Source: JAPOUP01 sp965203255
GTDB lineage: Bacteria > Pseudomonadota > Alphaproteobacteria > Rhodobacterales > Rhodobacteraceae
Direction of reading: 5' to 3'
DNA: 64,000 bases
Assembly: GCA_965203255.1 (NCBI GenBank)
Contig: OZ241882.1
Span: 2,728,001-2,792,000 of the forward strand
Both the position numbers and the translations under genes were made by a program. The notes beneath the pieces were generated by a model. The model was not told the DNA's origin and made no database searches. It saw nothing but the letters and a program-made list of their open reading frames with translations. Of this stretch, positions 16,494-24,517 are shown piece by piece. Within the stretch, counting starts at the first letter, position 1. Every line of letters starts with the position of its first letter.

Positions 16494-17567
16494 ATGCCGA
16501 ATCCCATTGATCCCAAGCTCATCTCCGGAAACTCCAACCGCAAATTGGCAACAGCCGTCGCGCAGCGATTGTCCATGCATCTGGGTGTCGACATCGGCCT
16601 TGTCCGCGCAAGGGTGGAGCGATTCAATGATGGCGAGATCTTTGTCGAGGTGTTTGAGAATGTTCGCGGTGAGAACATGTTCATCATTCAGCCGACTTCC
16701 AATCCCGCGAACGACAACCTGATGGAACTGCTGATCATGGCTGACGCGCTTCGGCGGTCGTCCGCCTCGCGGATCACAGCGGTGATTCCGTATTTTGGCT
16801 ATGCCCGACAGGACCGTCGAACCAAGGCGCGGACGCCGATAAGCGCCAAACTGGTTTCTGACATGATCGTCGGTGCTGGAATTGAGCGCGTCCTGACCAT
16901 GGATCTCCATGCGGCCCAAATCCAGGGGTTCTTCGATATTCCGGTCGACAACCTCTATGCCGCCCCTGTCTTCGCTCTCGATATCATGCACCAATTCAAG
17001 GGGCGGCTTCGAGACCTCACCGTTGTCTCGCCCGACGTTGGGGGCGTTGAACGTGCACGCGAACTCGCCAAACGTATCGACTGCGCACTGGCCATCGTCG
17101 ACAAACGTCGGGACGAACCAGGCGAAGTTGCCGAAATGACCGTGATCGGGGATGTAACGGACAAGACCTGCATCATTGTCGATGACATCGTGGATACAGC
17201 TGGCACATTATGCAAAGCCACGGATTTGCTGATCGAAAGCGGTGCGGAAGAAGTTCATTCCTACATTACTCACGGAGTGCTTTCCGGCAATGGTGTGCAG
17301 CGCGTTGCCAGCTCGCGGATGAAGAGCCTGGTGATTACCGATACCATCCAGCCAAGTGCGGAAATGCTCGAAGCCGCAAACATACGCGTACTGTCCATCG
17401 CGCCGGTATTCGCCTTGGCGATCATGAACATTTGGAGTGGCAATAGCGTCAGTTCACTCTTCGAGACAGACACACTCCGCCGGATCTACGAAGGCGCGTT
17501 CATCGGTGACCTGTTTTCGATCCGTGAAGTTGCCAAGAACCCCGCTATCCCAGCAATCGGCACCTGA
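16494..17567 (+). CDS. prs: Ribose-phosphate pyrophosphokinase
   Basis: Makes PRPP from ribose 5-phosphate and ATP, the entry to purine, pyrimidine, histidine and NAD synthesis. Key motifs are KLISGNSNRKLA, NDGEIFVEVFENVRG, YFGYARQDRRTKARTPI, MDLHAAQIQGFFDIPVDN, VSPDVGGVERARELA and the PRPP loop CIIVDDIVDTAGTLCKA. The ATG giving MPNPIDPK was preferred over an in-frame GTG 17 codons upstream because conserved sequence starts there. At 357 residues it is slightly longer than the enterobacterial enzyme because of a C-terminal extension. It converges with the ATP synthase operon. Confidence 0.96.
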   Translation: MPNPIDPKLISGNSNRKLATAVAQRLSMHLGVDIGLVRARVERFNDGEIFVEVFENVRGENMFIIQPTSNPANDNLMELLIMADALRRSSASRITAVIPYFGYARQDRRTKARTPISAKLVSDMIVGAGIERVLTMDLHAAQIQGFFDIPVDNLYAAPVFALDIMHQFKGRLRDLTVVSPDVGGVERARELAKRIDCALAIVDKRRDEPGEVAEMTVIGDVTDKTCIIVDDIVDTAGTLCKATDLLIESGAEEVHSYITHGVLSGNGVQRVASSRMKSLVITDTIQPSAEMLEAANIRVLSIAPVFALAIMNIWSGNSVSSLFETDTLRRIYEGAFIGDLFSIREVAKNPAIPAIGT

Positions 17568-17700
17568 ACCCACCAAAGGATCCGCTAGCGAGCCCATTCG
17601 TCGGCACAAAGCTGCTGTGTCGCAAGAGGAAGTACTTACATCGCAGGCGCCATTTTGGCCATCTCCAACCCGAACAAGGTGGCGATGGCAGCGAGGTTTT

Positions 17701-18078
17701 CTAGAGCCCGAGTTCGGACCGAAGCGCGGCAACATCCGCTGCGTATTTTGCGACCGCATCCGGATCGTCACCGCCGGGCTCGTCAGCAAGGGATTCCATG
17801 AAGCCGGCTGTTACCTCGCCGCGCGGAAGCGCCCGCTCGGCCAGAATCGACAGCGACGTCGCCGTGATTTCGGCGAAGCCCCCCGATACGACGAACTCCT
17901 GATCTCCACCGCTGCCCTTGGCCCGCACGATCCCAGGCCGCAGGGTTGTAATGAGCGGCATGTGATCTGGCATAGCCGTCATGTCGCCTTCGCTGCCGGG
18001 AACCAACACTTCACTGGCTTCGAATGACGCCAGCCTGCGTTCAGGGCTTACAAGGTCGAACTGTATTTCTTTCGCCAT
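17701..18078 (-). CDS. atpC: ATP synthase F1 subunit epsilon
   Basis: Central-stalk subunit that couples and regulates the F1 motor. The 125-residue protein has the N-terminal beta-sandwich (IQFDLVSPERRLAS, GDMTAMPDHMPLITTLRPG) and GGFAEITATSLSILAERA; the C-terminal helical arm is present but short. It is the last gene of the minus-strand atpHAGDC operon, 12 bases after atpD. Confidence 0.96.
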   Translation of the reverse strand: MAKEIQFDLVSPERRLASFEASEVLVPGSEGDMTAMPDHMPLITTLRPGIVRAKGSGGDQEFVVSGGFAEITATSLSILAERALPRGEVTAGFMESLADEPGGDDPDAVAKYAADVAALRSELGL

Positions 18079-18090
18079 GCCATTCCCCTG

Positions 18091-19515
18091 CTATGCGGCT
18101 TCAGCCGCCATGCGCTCCGCCTTCGCGACCACTTCGTCAATATCACCGACCATGTAGAATGCCGCCTCGGGGAGATGGTCGAATTCGCCGGCCACAACGC
18201 GCTCGAAGCTGTCAATGGTCTTTTCAAGAGGAACCTGAACGCCTGGCGATCCAGTGAACACCTGCGCCACGTCGAATGGCTGACTCAGGAATCGCTGGAT
18301 TTTTCGAGCCCGTGCGACAACCAATTTGTCCTCTTCGGAAAGTTCATCCATGCCAAGGATTGCGATGATGTCCTGAAGTGACTTGTAACGCTGCAGAACC
18401 TGCTGCACTTCGGAGGCCACCTTGTAGTGGCGTTCGCCCACAACCGCCGGATCCATGAGTCGCGAAGTCGAGTCGAGCGGGTCAACCGCTGGGTAGATGC
18501 CAAGCTCCGAGATCGCCCGTGACAGCACCGTAGTTGCGTCAAGGTGCGCAAAGGAAGTGGCGGGAGCCGGATCGGTCAGGTCGTCGGCTGGAACGTAGAT
18601 GGCTTGCACGGAGGTGATCGAGCCCTGCTTGGTGGAGGTGATCCGTTCCTGAAGCGCACCCATGTCAGTCGCAAGTGTTGGCTGGTACCCCACAGCCGAA
18701 GGGATGCGACCCAACAATGCAGAAACCTCCGAACCTGCCTGCGTGAAACGGAAGATGTTGTCGACGAAGAACAGGACGTCTGTTCCGGATTGGTCCCGGA
18801 ACTGTTCCGCAAGCGTCAGGCCGGTCAAACCAACACGGGCACGAGCCCCCGGAGGTTCGTTCATCTGCCCATAGACAAGCGCAACCTGGCTTTCCGAAAG
18901 GTTGTCCGGCTTGATGACATTTGATTCGATCATTTCGTGATAGAGGTCGTTGCCCTCACGAGTGCGTTCGCCCACGCCGGCGAAGACCGAGAATCCGGAA
19001 TGCACCTTGGCAATATTGTTGATCAATTCCATGATAAGGACTGTCTTGCCGACACCGGCACCTCCAAAGAGGCCGATCTTGCCGCCCTTGGCGTAGGGCG
19101 CCAGCAGATCCACCACCTTGATACCAGTTACAAGGATTTCGGATTCAGTCGACTGTTCAGCGAATTCGGGAGCAGGCTGGTGAATCGCGCGATGCTCATC
19201 CGCTTCGACCGGACCGCCTTCATCCACCGGCTGGCCGACGACATTGATGATCCGACCAAGTGTGGCGTTGCCGACGGGCACAGTTATCGGACCGTCGGTG
19301 TCAATCACCTCCTGACCACGGACCAGTCCCTCCGACGAATCCATCGCGACCGTGCGTACTGTGTTTTCGCCGAGATGCTGCGCGACTTCCAGAACCAAGC
19401 GGTTGCCATGGTTGTCCGTCTCCAGAGCGTTCAGGATTTCTGGAAGGTGATCGTCAAACTGTACATCGACGACAGCGCCGATGACTTGGGTCACTTTGCC
19501 TTTCGCGTTTGCCAT
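18091..19515 (-). CDS. atpD: ATP synthase F1 subunit beta
   Basis: Catalytic nucleotide-binding subunit of F1. The Walker A GGAGVGKT lies at residues 151-158. ALVYGQMNEPPGARARVGLT, DVLFFVDNIFRFTQAG and the SITSVQAIYVPADDLTDPAP segment are all canonical. It is 474 residues from the ATG; a TTG directly before it is in frame but unlikely to be used. It is fourth in the atp operon, 21 bases after atpG. Confidence 0.99.
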   Translation of the reverse strand: MANAKGKVTQVIGAVVDVQFDDHLPEILNALETDNHGNRLVLEVAQHLGENTVRTVAMDSSEGLVRGQEVIDTDGPITVPVGNATLGRIINVVGQPVDEGGPVEADEHRAIHQPAPEFAEQSTESEILVTGIKVVDLLAPYAKGGKIGLFGGAGVGKTVLIMELINNIAKVHSGFSVFAGVGERTREGNDLYHEMIESNVIKPDNLSESQVALVYGQMNEPPGARARVGLTGLTLAEQFRDQSGTDVLFFVDNIFRFTQAGSEVSALLGRIPSAVGYQPTLATDMGALQERITSTKQGSITSVQAIYVPADDLTDPAPATSFAHLDATTVLSRAISELGIYPAVDPLDSTSRLMDPAVVGERHYKVASEVQQVLQRYKSLQDIIAILGMDELSEEDKLVVARARKIQRFLSQPFDVAQVFTGSPGVQVPLEKTIDSFERVVAGEFDHLPEAAFYMVGDIDEVVAKAERMAAEAA

Positions 19516-19536
19516 CAATCTGGTCTCCGGTTTTCC

Positions 19537-20409
19537 TCAGAGCGCCTCGGCGCCCGATATGATTTCGATAAGTTCGTTGGTGATGACGGCCTGGCGCGAA
19601 CGGTTGAATTCGATCGTCAGCTTGTCGATCATCTCGCCGGCGTTTCGGGTCGCGCTGTCCATCGCGCTCATTCGAGCGCCCTGCTCGCTGGCACCGTTCT
19701 CAAGAAGTCCCGAAAAAATCCGGGTTGCCACGCCGCGCGGCAACATCAGACTGAGAATCGCTTCCTCATCGGGCTCATGGTCGTAGAAGTCGGCTGCACC
19801 GTTTTCGACAGCCTCGAACCTCGCCGGAATGACCTGAACGGCTGTGGGTTCCTGAGCGATCACCGACTTGAAGGTGTTGAAGAAGATTGTCGCCACGTCG
19901 AACTCGTCGGCGTCAAACCGGGCAAGAATGTTCCTCGCGATATCCTGCGCGTTGGTGTAGCCGATTCGCTTGACGGCACTGAGGTCCACATGGTCCACGA
20001 TCCGGTCGCCGAATTCCCGTTTAAGCTGTTCGCGACCCTTCTTTCCGACCGTGATTATCTTGACCGTCTTTCCGGCGCCCAACAGCTCCTGGGCCTTTGC
20101 CTTGGCCAGCCGCACAATGGAAGAGTTGAAACCGCCGCAGAGTCCGCGTTCAGCGGTCATAACCACCAATAGATGTACCTCTTCCCTGCCGGTCCCGGCG
20201 AGAAGCCTTGGTCCCTGTCCGCTGGCAATCGCGCTGGCCGACAGCCCCGCCATCACCGCGCTGAACCGTTCGGTGTATGGTCGGGCGTTCTCCGCCTCCT
20301 CCTGTGCGCGGCGGAGCTTTGCCGCCGCAACCATCTGCATCGCCTTGGTGATCTTCCGCGTCGACTTGACGCTATCGATCCTGTTTCTCAGATCCTTGAG
20401 GCTTGGCAT
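19537..20409 (-). CDS. atpG: ATP synthase F1 subunit gamma
   Basis: Rotating central shaft of F1. The 290-residue protein shows the conserved N-terminal coiled-coil (LKDLRNRIDSVKSTRKITKA), LLVVMTAERGLCGGFNSSI and the C-terminal helix ARMSAMDSATRNAGEMIDKL, then RSRQAVITNELIEIISGA. It lies between atpA and atpD with short gaps. Confidence 0.98.
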   Translation of the reverse strand: MPSLKDLRNRIDSVKSTRKITKAMQMVAAAKLRRAQEEAENARPYTERFSAVMAGLSASAIASGQGPRLLAGTGREEVHLLVVMTAERGLCGGFNSSIVRLAKAKAQELLGAGKTVKIITVGKKGREQLKREFGDRIVDHVDLSAVKRIGYTNAQDIARNILARFDADEFDVATIFFNTFKSVIAQEPTAVQVIPARFEAVENGAADFYDHEPDEEAILSLMLPRGVATRIFSGLLENGASEQGARMSAMDSATRNAGEMIDKLTIEFNRSRQAVITNELIEIISGAEAL

Positions 20410-20435
20410 CGATCGAGTCCCGTTCCACCGACGAT

Positions 20436-21974
20436 TCAGGCGAAGCCGTCGGCGAATCCAGCGATGGCCGCCCTGACCCTGTCTTCCAACTCGCCGGCAA
20501 CCTTGCGGTCATTATTGGTGATATCGTCAAGAAGGTCCTGATGCTTACTGCGTAGGTGGTTCAGCAGGCCTTGCTCGAACCTGCCAACTTCGCGAACCTC
20601 AATTCCGTCGAGGAAACCCTTGATTCCCGAATAGATGACACAGACGATCTCGGCGTTGGTCAAAGGCGAGTACTGCGGTTGCTTCATCAACTCAGTCAGG
20701 CGGGCGCCACGATTCAGCAATCGTTGGGTCGCCGCGTCCAGATCTGATCCGAACTGGGCGAATGCCGCCATCTCCCGGTATTGCGCAAGTTCCAGCTTGA
20801 CCGATCCGGCAACCGACTTCATCGCTGCCGTCTGCGCCGAAGACCCCACGCGGGAAACAGAAAGGCCTGTATTGACCGCCGGTCGGATTCCTTGGTAGAA
20901 GAGCTCCGTCTCAAGGAATATCTGACCATCAGTGATGGAGATCACATTCGTCGGGATGAACGCGGATACGTCACCGCCCTGGGTTTCGATAATGGGCAAT
21001 GCGGTAAGGGAGCCGGCACCGTTCTCCTCATTCAGCTTCGCTGAGCGCTCCAGCAGCCGTGAGTGCAGGTAGAATACATCGCCCGGATAGGCTTCACGTC
21101 CGGGCGGACGACGAAGCAGAAGCGACATCTGGCGGTAGCTGACGGCTTGCTTGGACAGGTCGTCGTAGATGATCAGTGCATGGCGTCCATTATCGCGGAA
21201 ATACTCAGCCATCGCGGTCGCGGAGTAAGGTGCCAGAAACTGCATCGGCGCCGGGTCTGAAGCAGTGGCTGCCACGATGATCGAGTAGTCGATCGCGCCG
21301 GATTCTTCCAGTTTCTTGACCAACTGCGCGACCGTCGAACGCTTTTGGCCTACGGCGACATAAACGCAGTAGAGCTTCCTGCTCTCGTCATCGCCCGCAG
21401 CCTCGTTATAGGATTTCTGGTTGAGGATCGTGTCGAGCGCCAAGGCGGTCTTGCCGGTCTGGCGGTCACCGATGATCAGTTCGCGCTGCCCCCTTCCAAT
21501 CGGAATCATGGCGTCAACGGACTTCAGTCCGGTTGCCATTGGCTCATGGACCGACTTCCTTGGAATGATGCCCGGTGCCTTCACATCGGCCACGCGGCGT
21601 TCGGTCGCCTTTATCGCACCCTTTCCGTCGATGGGGTTGCCCAGCGCGTCAACGACCCTTCCGAGAAGTGAGTCACCCGCCGGTACGTCTACGATGGACC
21701 TTGTCCGTTTGACGGTGTCGCCTTCCTTGATGTCCCGGTCAGTTCCAAAGATCACCACTCCCACATTGTCGGCCTCCAGGTTCAGCGCCATGCCCATAAC
21801 GCCTCCCGGGAACTCAACCATTTCGCCAGCCTGCACATTGTCCAGACCGTAGACTCGGGCGATGCCGTCGCCGACGCTCAGCACGCGGCCTACTTCGTCG
21901 ACTTCAGCTTCGCGGCCAAAATTCCTGATCTGTTCCTTCAGGATCGCAGAGATTTCCGCTGCTTGGATCCCCAT
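20436..21974 (-). CDS. atpA: ATP synthase F1 subunit alpha
   Basis: Non-catalytic nucleotide-binding subunit of F1. The Walker A GDRQTGKT is at residues 169-176. The N-terminal LKEQIRNFGREAEVDEVGRV, PIGRGQRELIIG and the ALIIYDDLSKQAVSYRQMSL segment are typical. The full length is 512 residues. Its ATG directly follows the atpH stop codon with no gap. Confidence 0.99.
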   Translation of the reverse strand: MGIQAAEISAILKEQIRNFGREAEVDEVGRVLSVGDGIARVYGLDNVQAGEMVEFPGGVMGMALNLEADNVGVVIFGTDRDIKEGDTVKRTRSIVDVPAGDSLLGRVVDALGNPIDGKGAIKATERRVADVKAPGIIPRKSVHEPMATGLKSVDAMIPIGRGQRELIIGDRQTGKTALALDTILNQKSYNEAAGDDESRKLYCVYVAVGQKRSTVAQLVKKLEESGAIDYSIIVAATASDPAPMQFLAPYSATAMAEYFRDNGRHALIIYDDLSKQAVSYRQMSLLLRRPPGREAYPGDVFYLHSRLLERSAKLNEENGAGSLTALPIIETQGGDVSAFIPTNVISITDGQIFLETELFYQGIRPAVNTGLSVSRVGSSAQTAAMKSVAGSVKLELAQYREMAAFAQFGSDLDAATQRLLNRGARLTELMKQPQYSPLTNAEIVCVIYSGIKGFLDGIEVREVGRFEQGLLNHLRSKHQDLLDDITNNDRKVAGELEDRVRAAIAGFADGFA

Positions 21975-22535
21975 CTATCCGACCTCTTTCATTGCATTCC
22001 GCAGTTTTGCCAGGCGCGAGGCGACCGAAGTGTCGATCATTTTCGAACCCACTTTGACAACGAGACCGCCAATGAGGCTCTCATCAACGGTTACGGTCAT
22101 CCTTACATCCTTACCCACCGAATCCTTCAGTGCCCCAGCCAGTCGTTCCTTCTGTCCGTCGGTCAGGGCGTTCGCCGCAGCAACCTCAGCCGCTAACTCG
22201 CCTTTTTCTTCCGAAATCAACGTCCGCAACGCCCTGAACAGGTAGGGCAGCAGAAACAGCCTGCGTCTTGAAGCCATGAGGCCAAGAAGGTTCTCCACAT
22301 CCCGCGACAGTCCCATGCCCTTTGCGACAGCGACAATCGCGCGCTCCTGTTCCTTTCGCGAGTAAACAGGTGAAGAAACAAGGTCCCGCAAATCACTGCT
22401 GTCCGCCAATGCGGCGTCGAGTACATCGATGTCCCGCTTCACCGAGTCAAGCGAGCCGTCTTCCTTTGCCAGCTCAAAAGCCGCTGTAGCATAACGCAAT
22501 GCGATGCCGACTGAGATTGAAGCTGTCTCGGACAC
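21975..22535 (-). CDS. atpH: ATP synthase F1 subunit delta
   Basis: Peripheral-stalk subunit linking F1 to the stator. The 186-residue protein has the N-terminal helical domain (ISVGIALRYATAAFELAKED) and the C-terminal VTVDESLIGGLVVKVGSKMI signature. Start is GTG. It is the first gene of the operon; the F0 genes are not in this window, which fits the split F1/F0 layout seen in Rhodobacterales and other alphaproteobacteria. The promoter must lie within 22536-22768, but no convincing boxes were found. Confidence 0.96.
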   Translation of the reverse strand: MSETASISVGIALRYATAAFELAKEDGSLDSVKRDIDVLDAALADSSDLRDLVSSPVYSRKEQERAIVAVAKGMGLSRDVENLLGLMASRRRLFLLPYLFRALRTLISEEKGELAAEVAAANALTDGQKERLAGALKDSVGKDVRMTVTVDESLIGGLVVKVGSKMIDTSVASRLAKLRNAMKEVG

Positions 22536-22768
22536 GTCAGTCCTTCCGAATTGCGGAGCCCCGTCAGTGACCCCAGTTGGCCAGGGTCAGGGCAAAATGA
22601 ACGACGTGCCAGAAAAGCACGCTATCAGGATCGGCGAAGGTCTAGCAGAGGCCCATTCGTCCTGCAACCGGGTTCAATTCAATGGTGGTCTGAAATTGAC
22701 ATTTATTGCCAGCAGCTTAAATGCGGTGCGACTTAATGCGCAGCAAGACCGGCCATCGGAACTCCTTC

Positions 22769-23512
22769 CTAGACAGGTTTCGCCTCCGGGATCGCGATGC
22801 CTTCCAGAATCTTCATCGGCCGCCTAACCGCTTCCGGTCGCCCAAGTTGGCTGGCGTATACATCCTTTCTGGCCTCCACCAGCAGCACACCACCTGCGAT
22901 ACCCCGGGTTATGCGTTGCCCGGCACGTTCCCAGAATGGTCCTGTTCTTATCCAGAACGGGCGGTTGGACGGTGGTTGGAACAAGGCGCCCATACGGCGC
23001 TCGGGCACGAAGGCGCGCCGACGGAGCTGTGACTCAAGCTGGCCAAGGCTGAATGGCCGTCCAAATCCGAACGGGGTTCCGTCGCGCCGCGCCCAGAGTC
23101 CCGCCCGATTCGGTACGATGAACAGGGCTTTCCCTCCCGGTGCGAGCGCGCGGCCACACTCGTCGAGGAGCCGCGTGGGATTCTCACTGGTTTCCAATCC
23201 ATGCAGCAGCACCAGCCGGTCCGTTTCTCCATTCGGAAGCGGCCACAGGGTCTCTTCGCATAGAACACTGGCGTTTCGGTGCTCTGAAGGCCAGGGCATG
23301 GCCCCTTGCGGGGATGGCATCAGGCATACCACACGAGCGGCCTCGTCCAGATAGGGCCGCAGGAGCGGTGCCGCGAACCCGAACCCTACAACCGTTTTGC
23401 CATCCACACTCGGCCAAAACTGGCTGACTTGGGCGCGGATCACCTGCTTTGCGGCACGGCCCAGTTCGGTTCGATAGTAGAAGTTTCTTAGGTCAAGGAC
23501 ATCAAGATGCAT
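22769..23512 (-). CDS. SAM-dependent methyltransferase, class I
   Basis: Probable small-molecule or unknown-substrate methyltransferase (Methyltransf_11 type) of 247 residues. Motif I is degenerate (TVVGFGFAAPLLRPY) and is followed by the post-I segment ARVVCLMPSPQGAMPWP, the motif around RLVLLHGLETSENPTRLLDE, and ALAPGGKALFIVPNRAGLWA. The ATG giving MHLDVLDLRNFYYRTELGRA was chosen because conserved sequence begins there. It diverges from gloB with a 63-base gap, an arrangement often seen with gloB in this order. The substrate is unknown. Confidence 0.85.
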   Translation of the reverse strand: MHLDVLDLRNFYYRTELGRAAKQVIRAQVSQFWPSVDGKTVVGFGFAAPLLRPYLDEAARVVCLMPSPQGAMPWPSEHRNASVLCEETLWPLPNGETDRLVLLHGLETSENPTRLLDECGRALAPGGKALFIVPNRAGLWARRDGTPFGFGRPFSLGQLESQLRRRAFVPERRMGALFQPPSNRPFWIRTGPFWERAGQRITRGIAGGVLLVEARKDVYASQLGRPEAVRRPMKILEGIAIPEAKPV

Positions 23513-23575
23513 TGCGACCGGGCTCCGGATCGGCAACAGTCATGCAATACCATACCGAGTACGGAAGGAAAACCC

Positions 23576-24343
23576 ATGCCTCTGGACATCGTAACCGTTC
23601 CATGCCTCTCAGATAACTACGCATTTCTTGTCCATTCGCCCCAGGCCGGTGAGACCGTGCTGGTCGATGCCCCGGAAGCCGCTCCCATTCGGCGGGCATT
23701 GGCCGACCGGGGCTGGACGCTGTCGAATATCCTGATAACGCATCACCACGGCGACCACATAGACGCCGTAGAGCCCCTTCGCAAGGAGTTCGACGCCCGA
23801 GTCATTGGTGCGAGGGCCGATTCAAAACGCCTGCCCAGACTTGATCTCGCCTTGGCCGAAGGCGACAGATTTGAGATCCTCGCACATGAAGTGCGGGTGA
23901 TTGACGTCTCCGGCCATACGGTCGGCCATATCGCTTTCCACATCCCGGAGGCAAGCGTGGTTTTCACGGCGGATAGCCTCATGGCCCTGGGATGTGGACG
24001 GTTGTTCGAGGGTTCCGCGGAACAGATGTGGACGAGTCTGTCAAAGCTGGCAGCGCTTCCAGCCGAGACATTGGTATGTTCGGGCCACGAATACACAGCG
24101 GCAAATGCGAAGTTCGCTTTGACCATCGAACCGGACAATTCTGACCTGAAGGCCCGTGCAGCCTCCATTGACGTCGCTCGTGCCAAAGGGGAGCCCACCG
24201 TACCGTCAACGCTTGCCGAGGAATTGGCGACGAATCCCTTTCTCAGGGCGAGTCGGCCCGAGGTTAAGGCGCTGATGGGAATGTCCGACATGCCTGACTC
24301 CGCCGTCTTTGCCGAGATCAGGAAGCGTAAGGACTGCTTCTGA
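23576..24343 (+). CDS. gloB: Hydroxyacylglutathione hydrolase (glyoxalase II)
   Basis: Hydrolyses S-lactoylglutathione to lactate and glutathione in methylglyoxal detoxification. It is a metallo-beta-lactamase fold with the binuclear metal motif THHHGDHIDAV near residue 57, HTVGHIAFH, FTADSLMALGCGRLFEG and CSGHEYTAANAKFAL, ending in the glyoxalase II C-terminal domain (NPFLRASRPEV, EIRKRKDCF). The length is 255 residues. GGAAGGA precedes the ATG. Confidence 0.96.
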   Translation: MPLDIVTVPCLSDNYAFLVHSPQAGETVLVDAPEAAPIRRALADRGWTLSNILITHHHGDHIDAVEPLRKEFDARVIGARADSKRLPRLDLALAEGDRFEILAHEVRVIDVSGHTVGHIAFHIPEASVVFTADSLMALGCGRLFEGSAEQMWTSLSKLAALPAETLVCSGHEYTAANAKFALTIEPDNSDLKARAASIDVARAKGEPTVPSTLAEELATNPFLRASRPEVKALMGMSDMPDSAVFAEIRKRKDCF

Positions 24344-24420
24344 TAGGTGGTGTCGAGAACAGAACACACATGAATCTTGCGCCAGAATGTCAAAATTCGA
24401 TCTTTCAAAGGAAGAAACTC

Positions 24421-24448
24421 CTTGAAGCAAGACGCGAAACACCCGATT
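24421..24448 (+). promoter_or_regulatory. Sigma32-like promoter upstream of clpA
   Basis: CTTGAAG (24421-24427) and CCCGATT (24442-24448) are separated by 14 bases. This resembles the heat-shock sigma32 consensus (CTTGAA, 13-17 bases, CCCCATnT) with one mismatch in the core of the second box. It lies about 70 bases before the clpA start. Found by eye; no experimental support. Confidence 0.45.
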
Positions 24449-24517
24449 CTGTATCCATGGAAATTGGCTGGCGAGCGGGTTACCGACCCGTTTTGACCTG
24501 AATGGGGAGCGCTGGAC

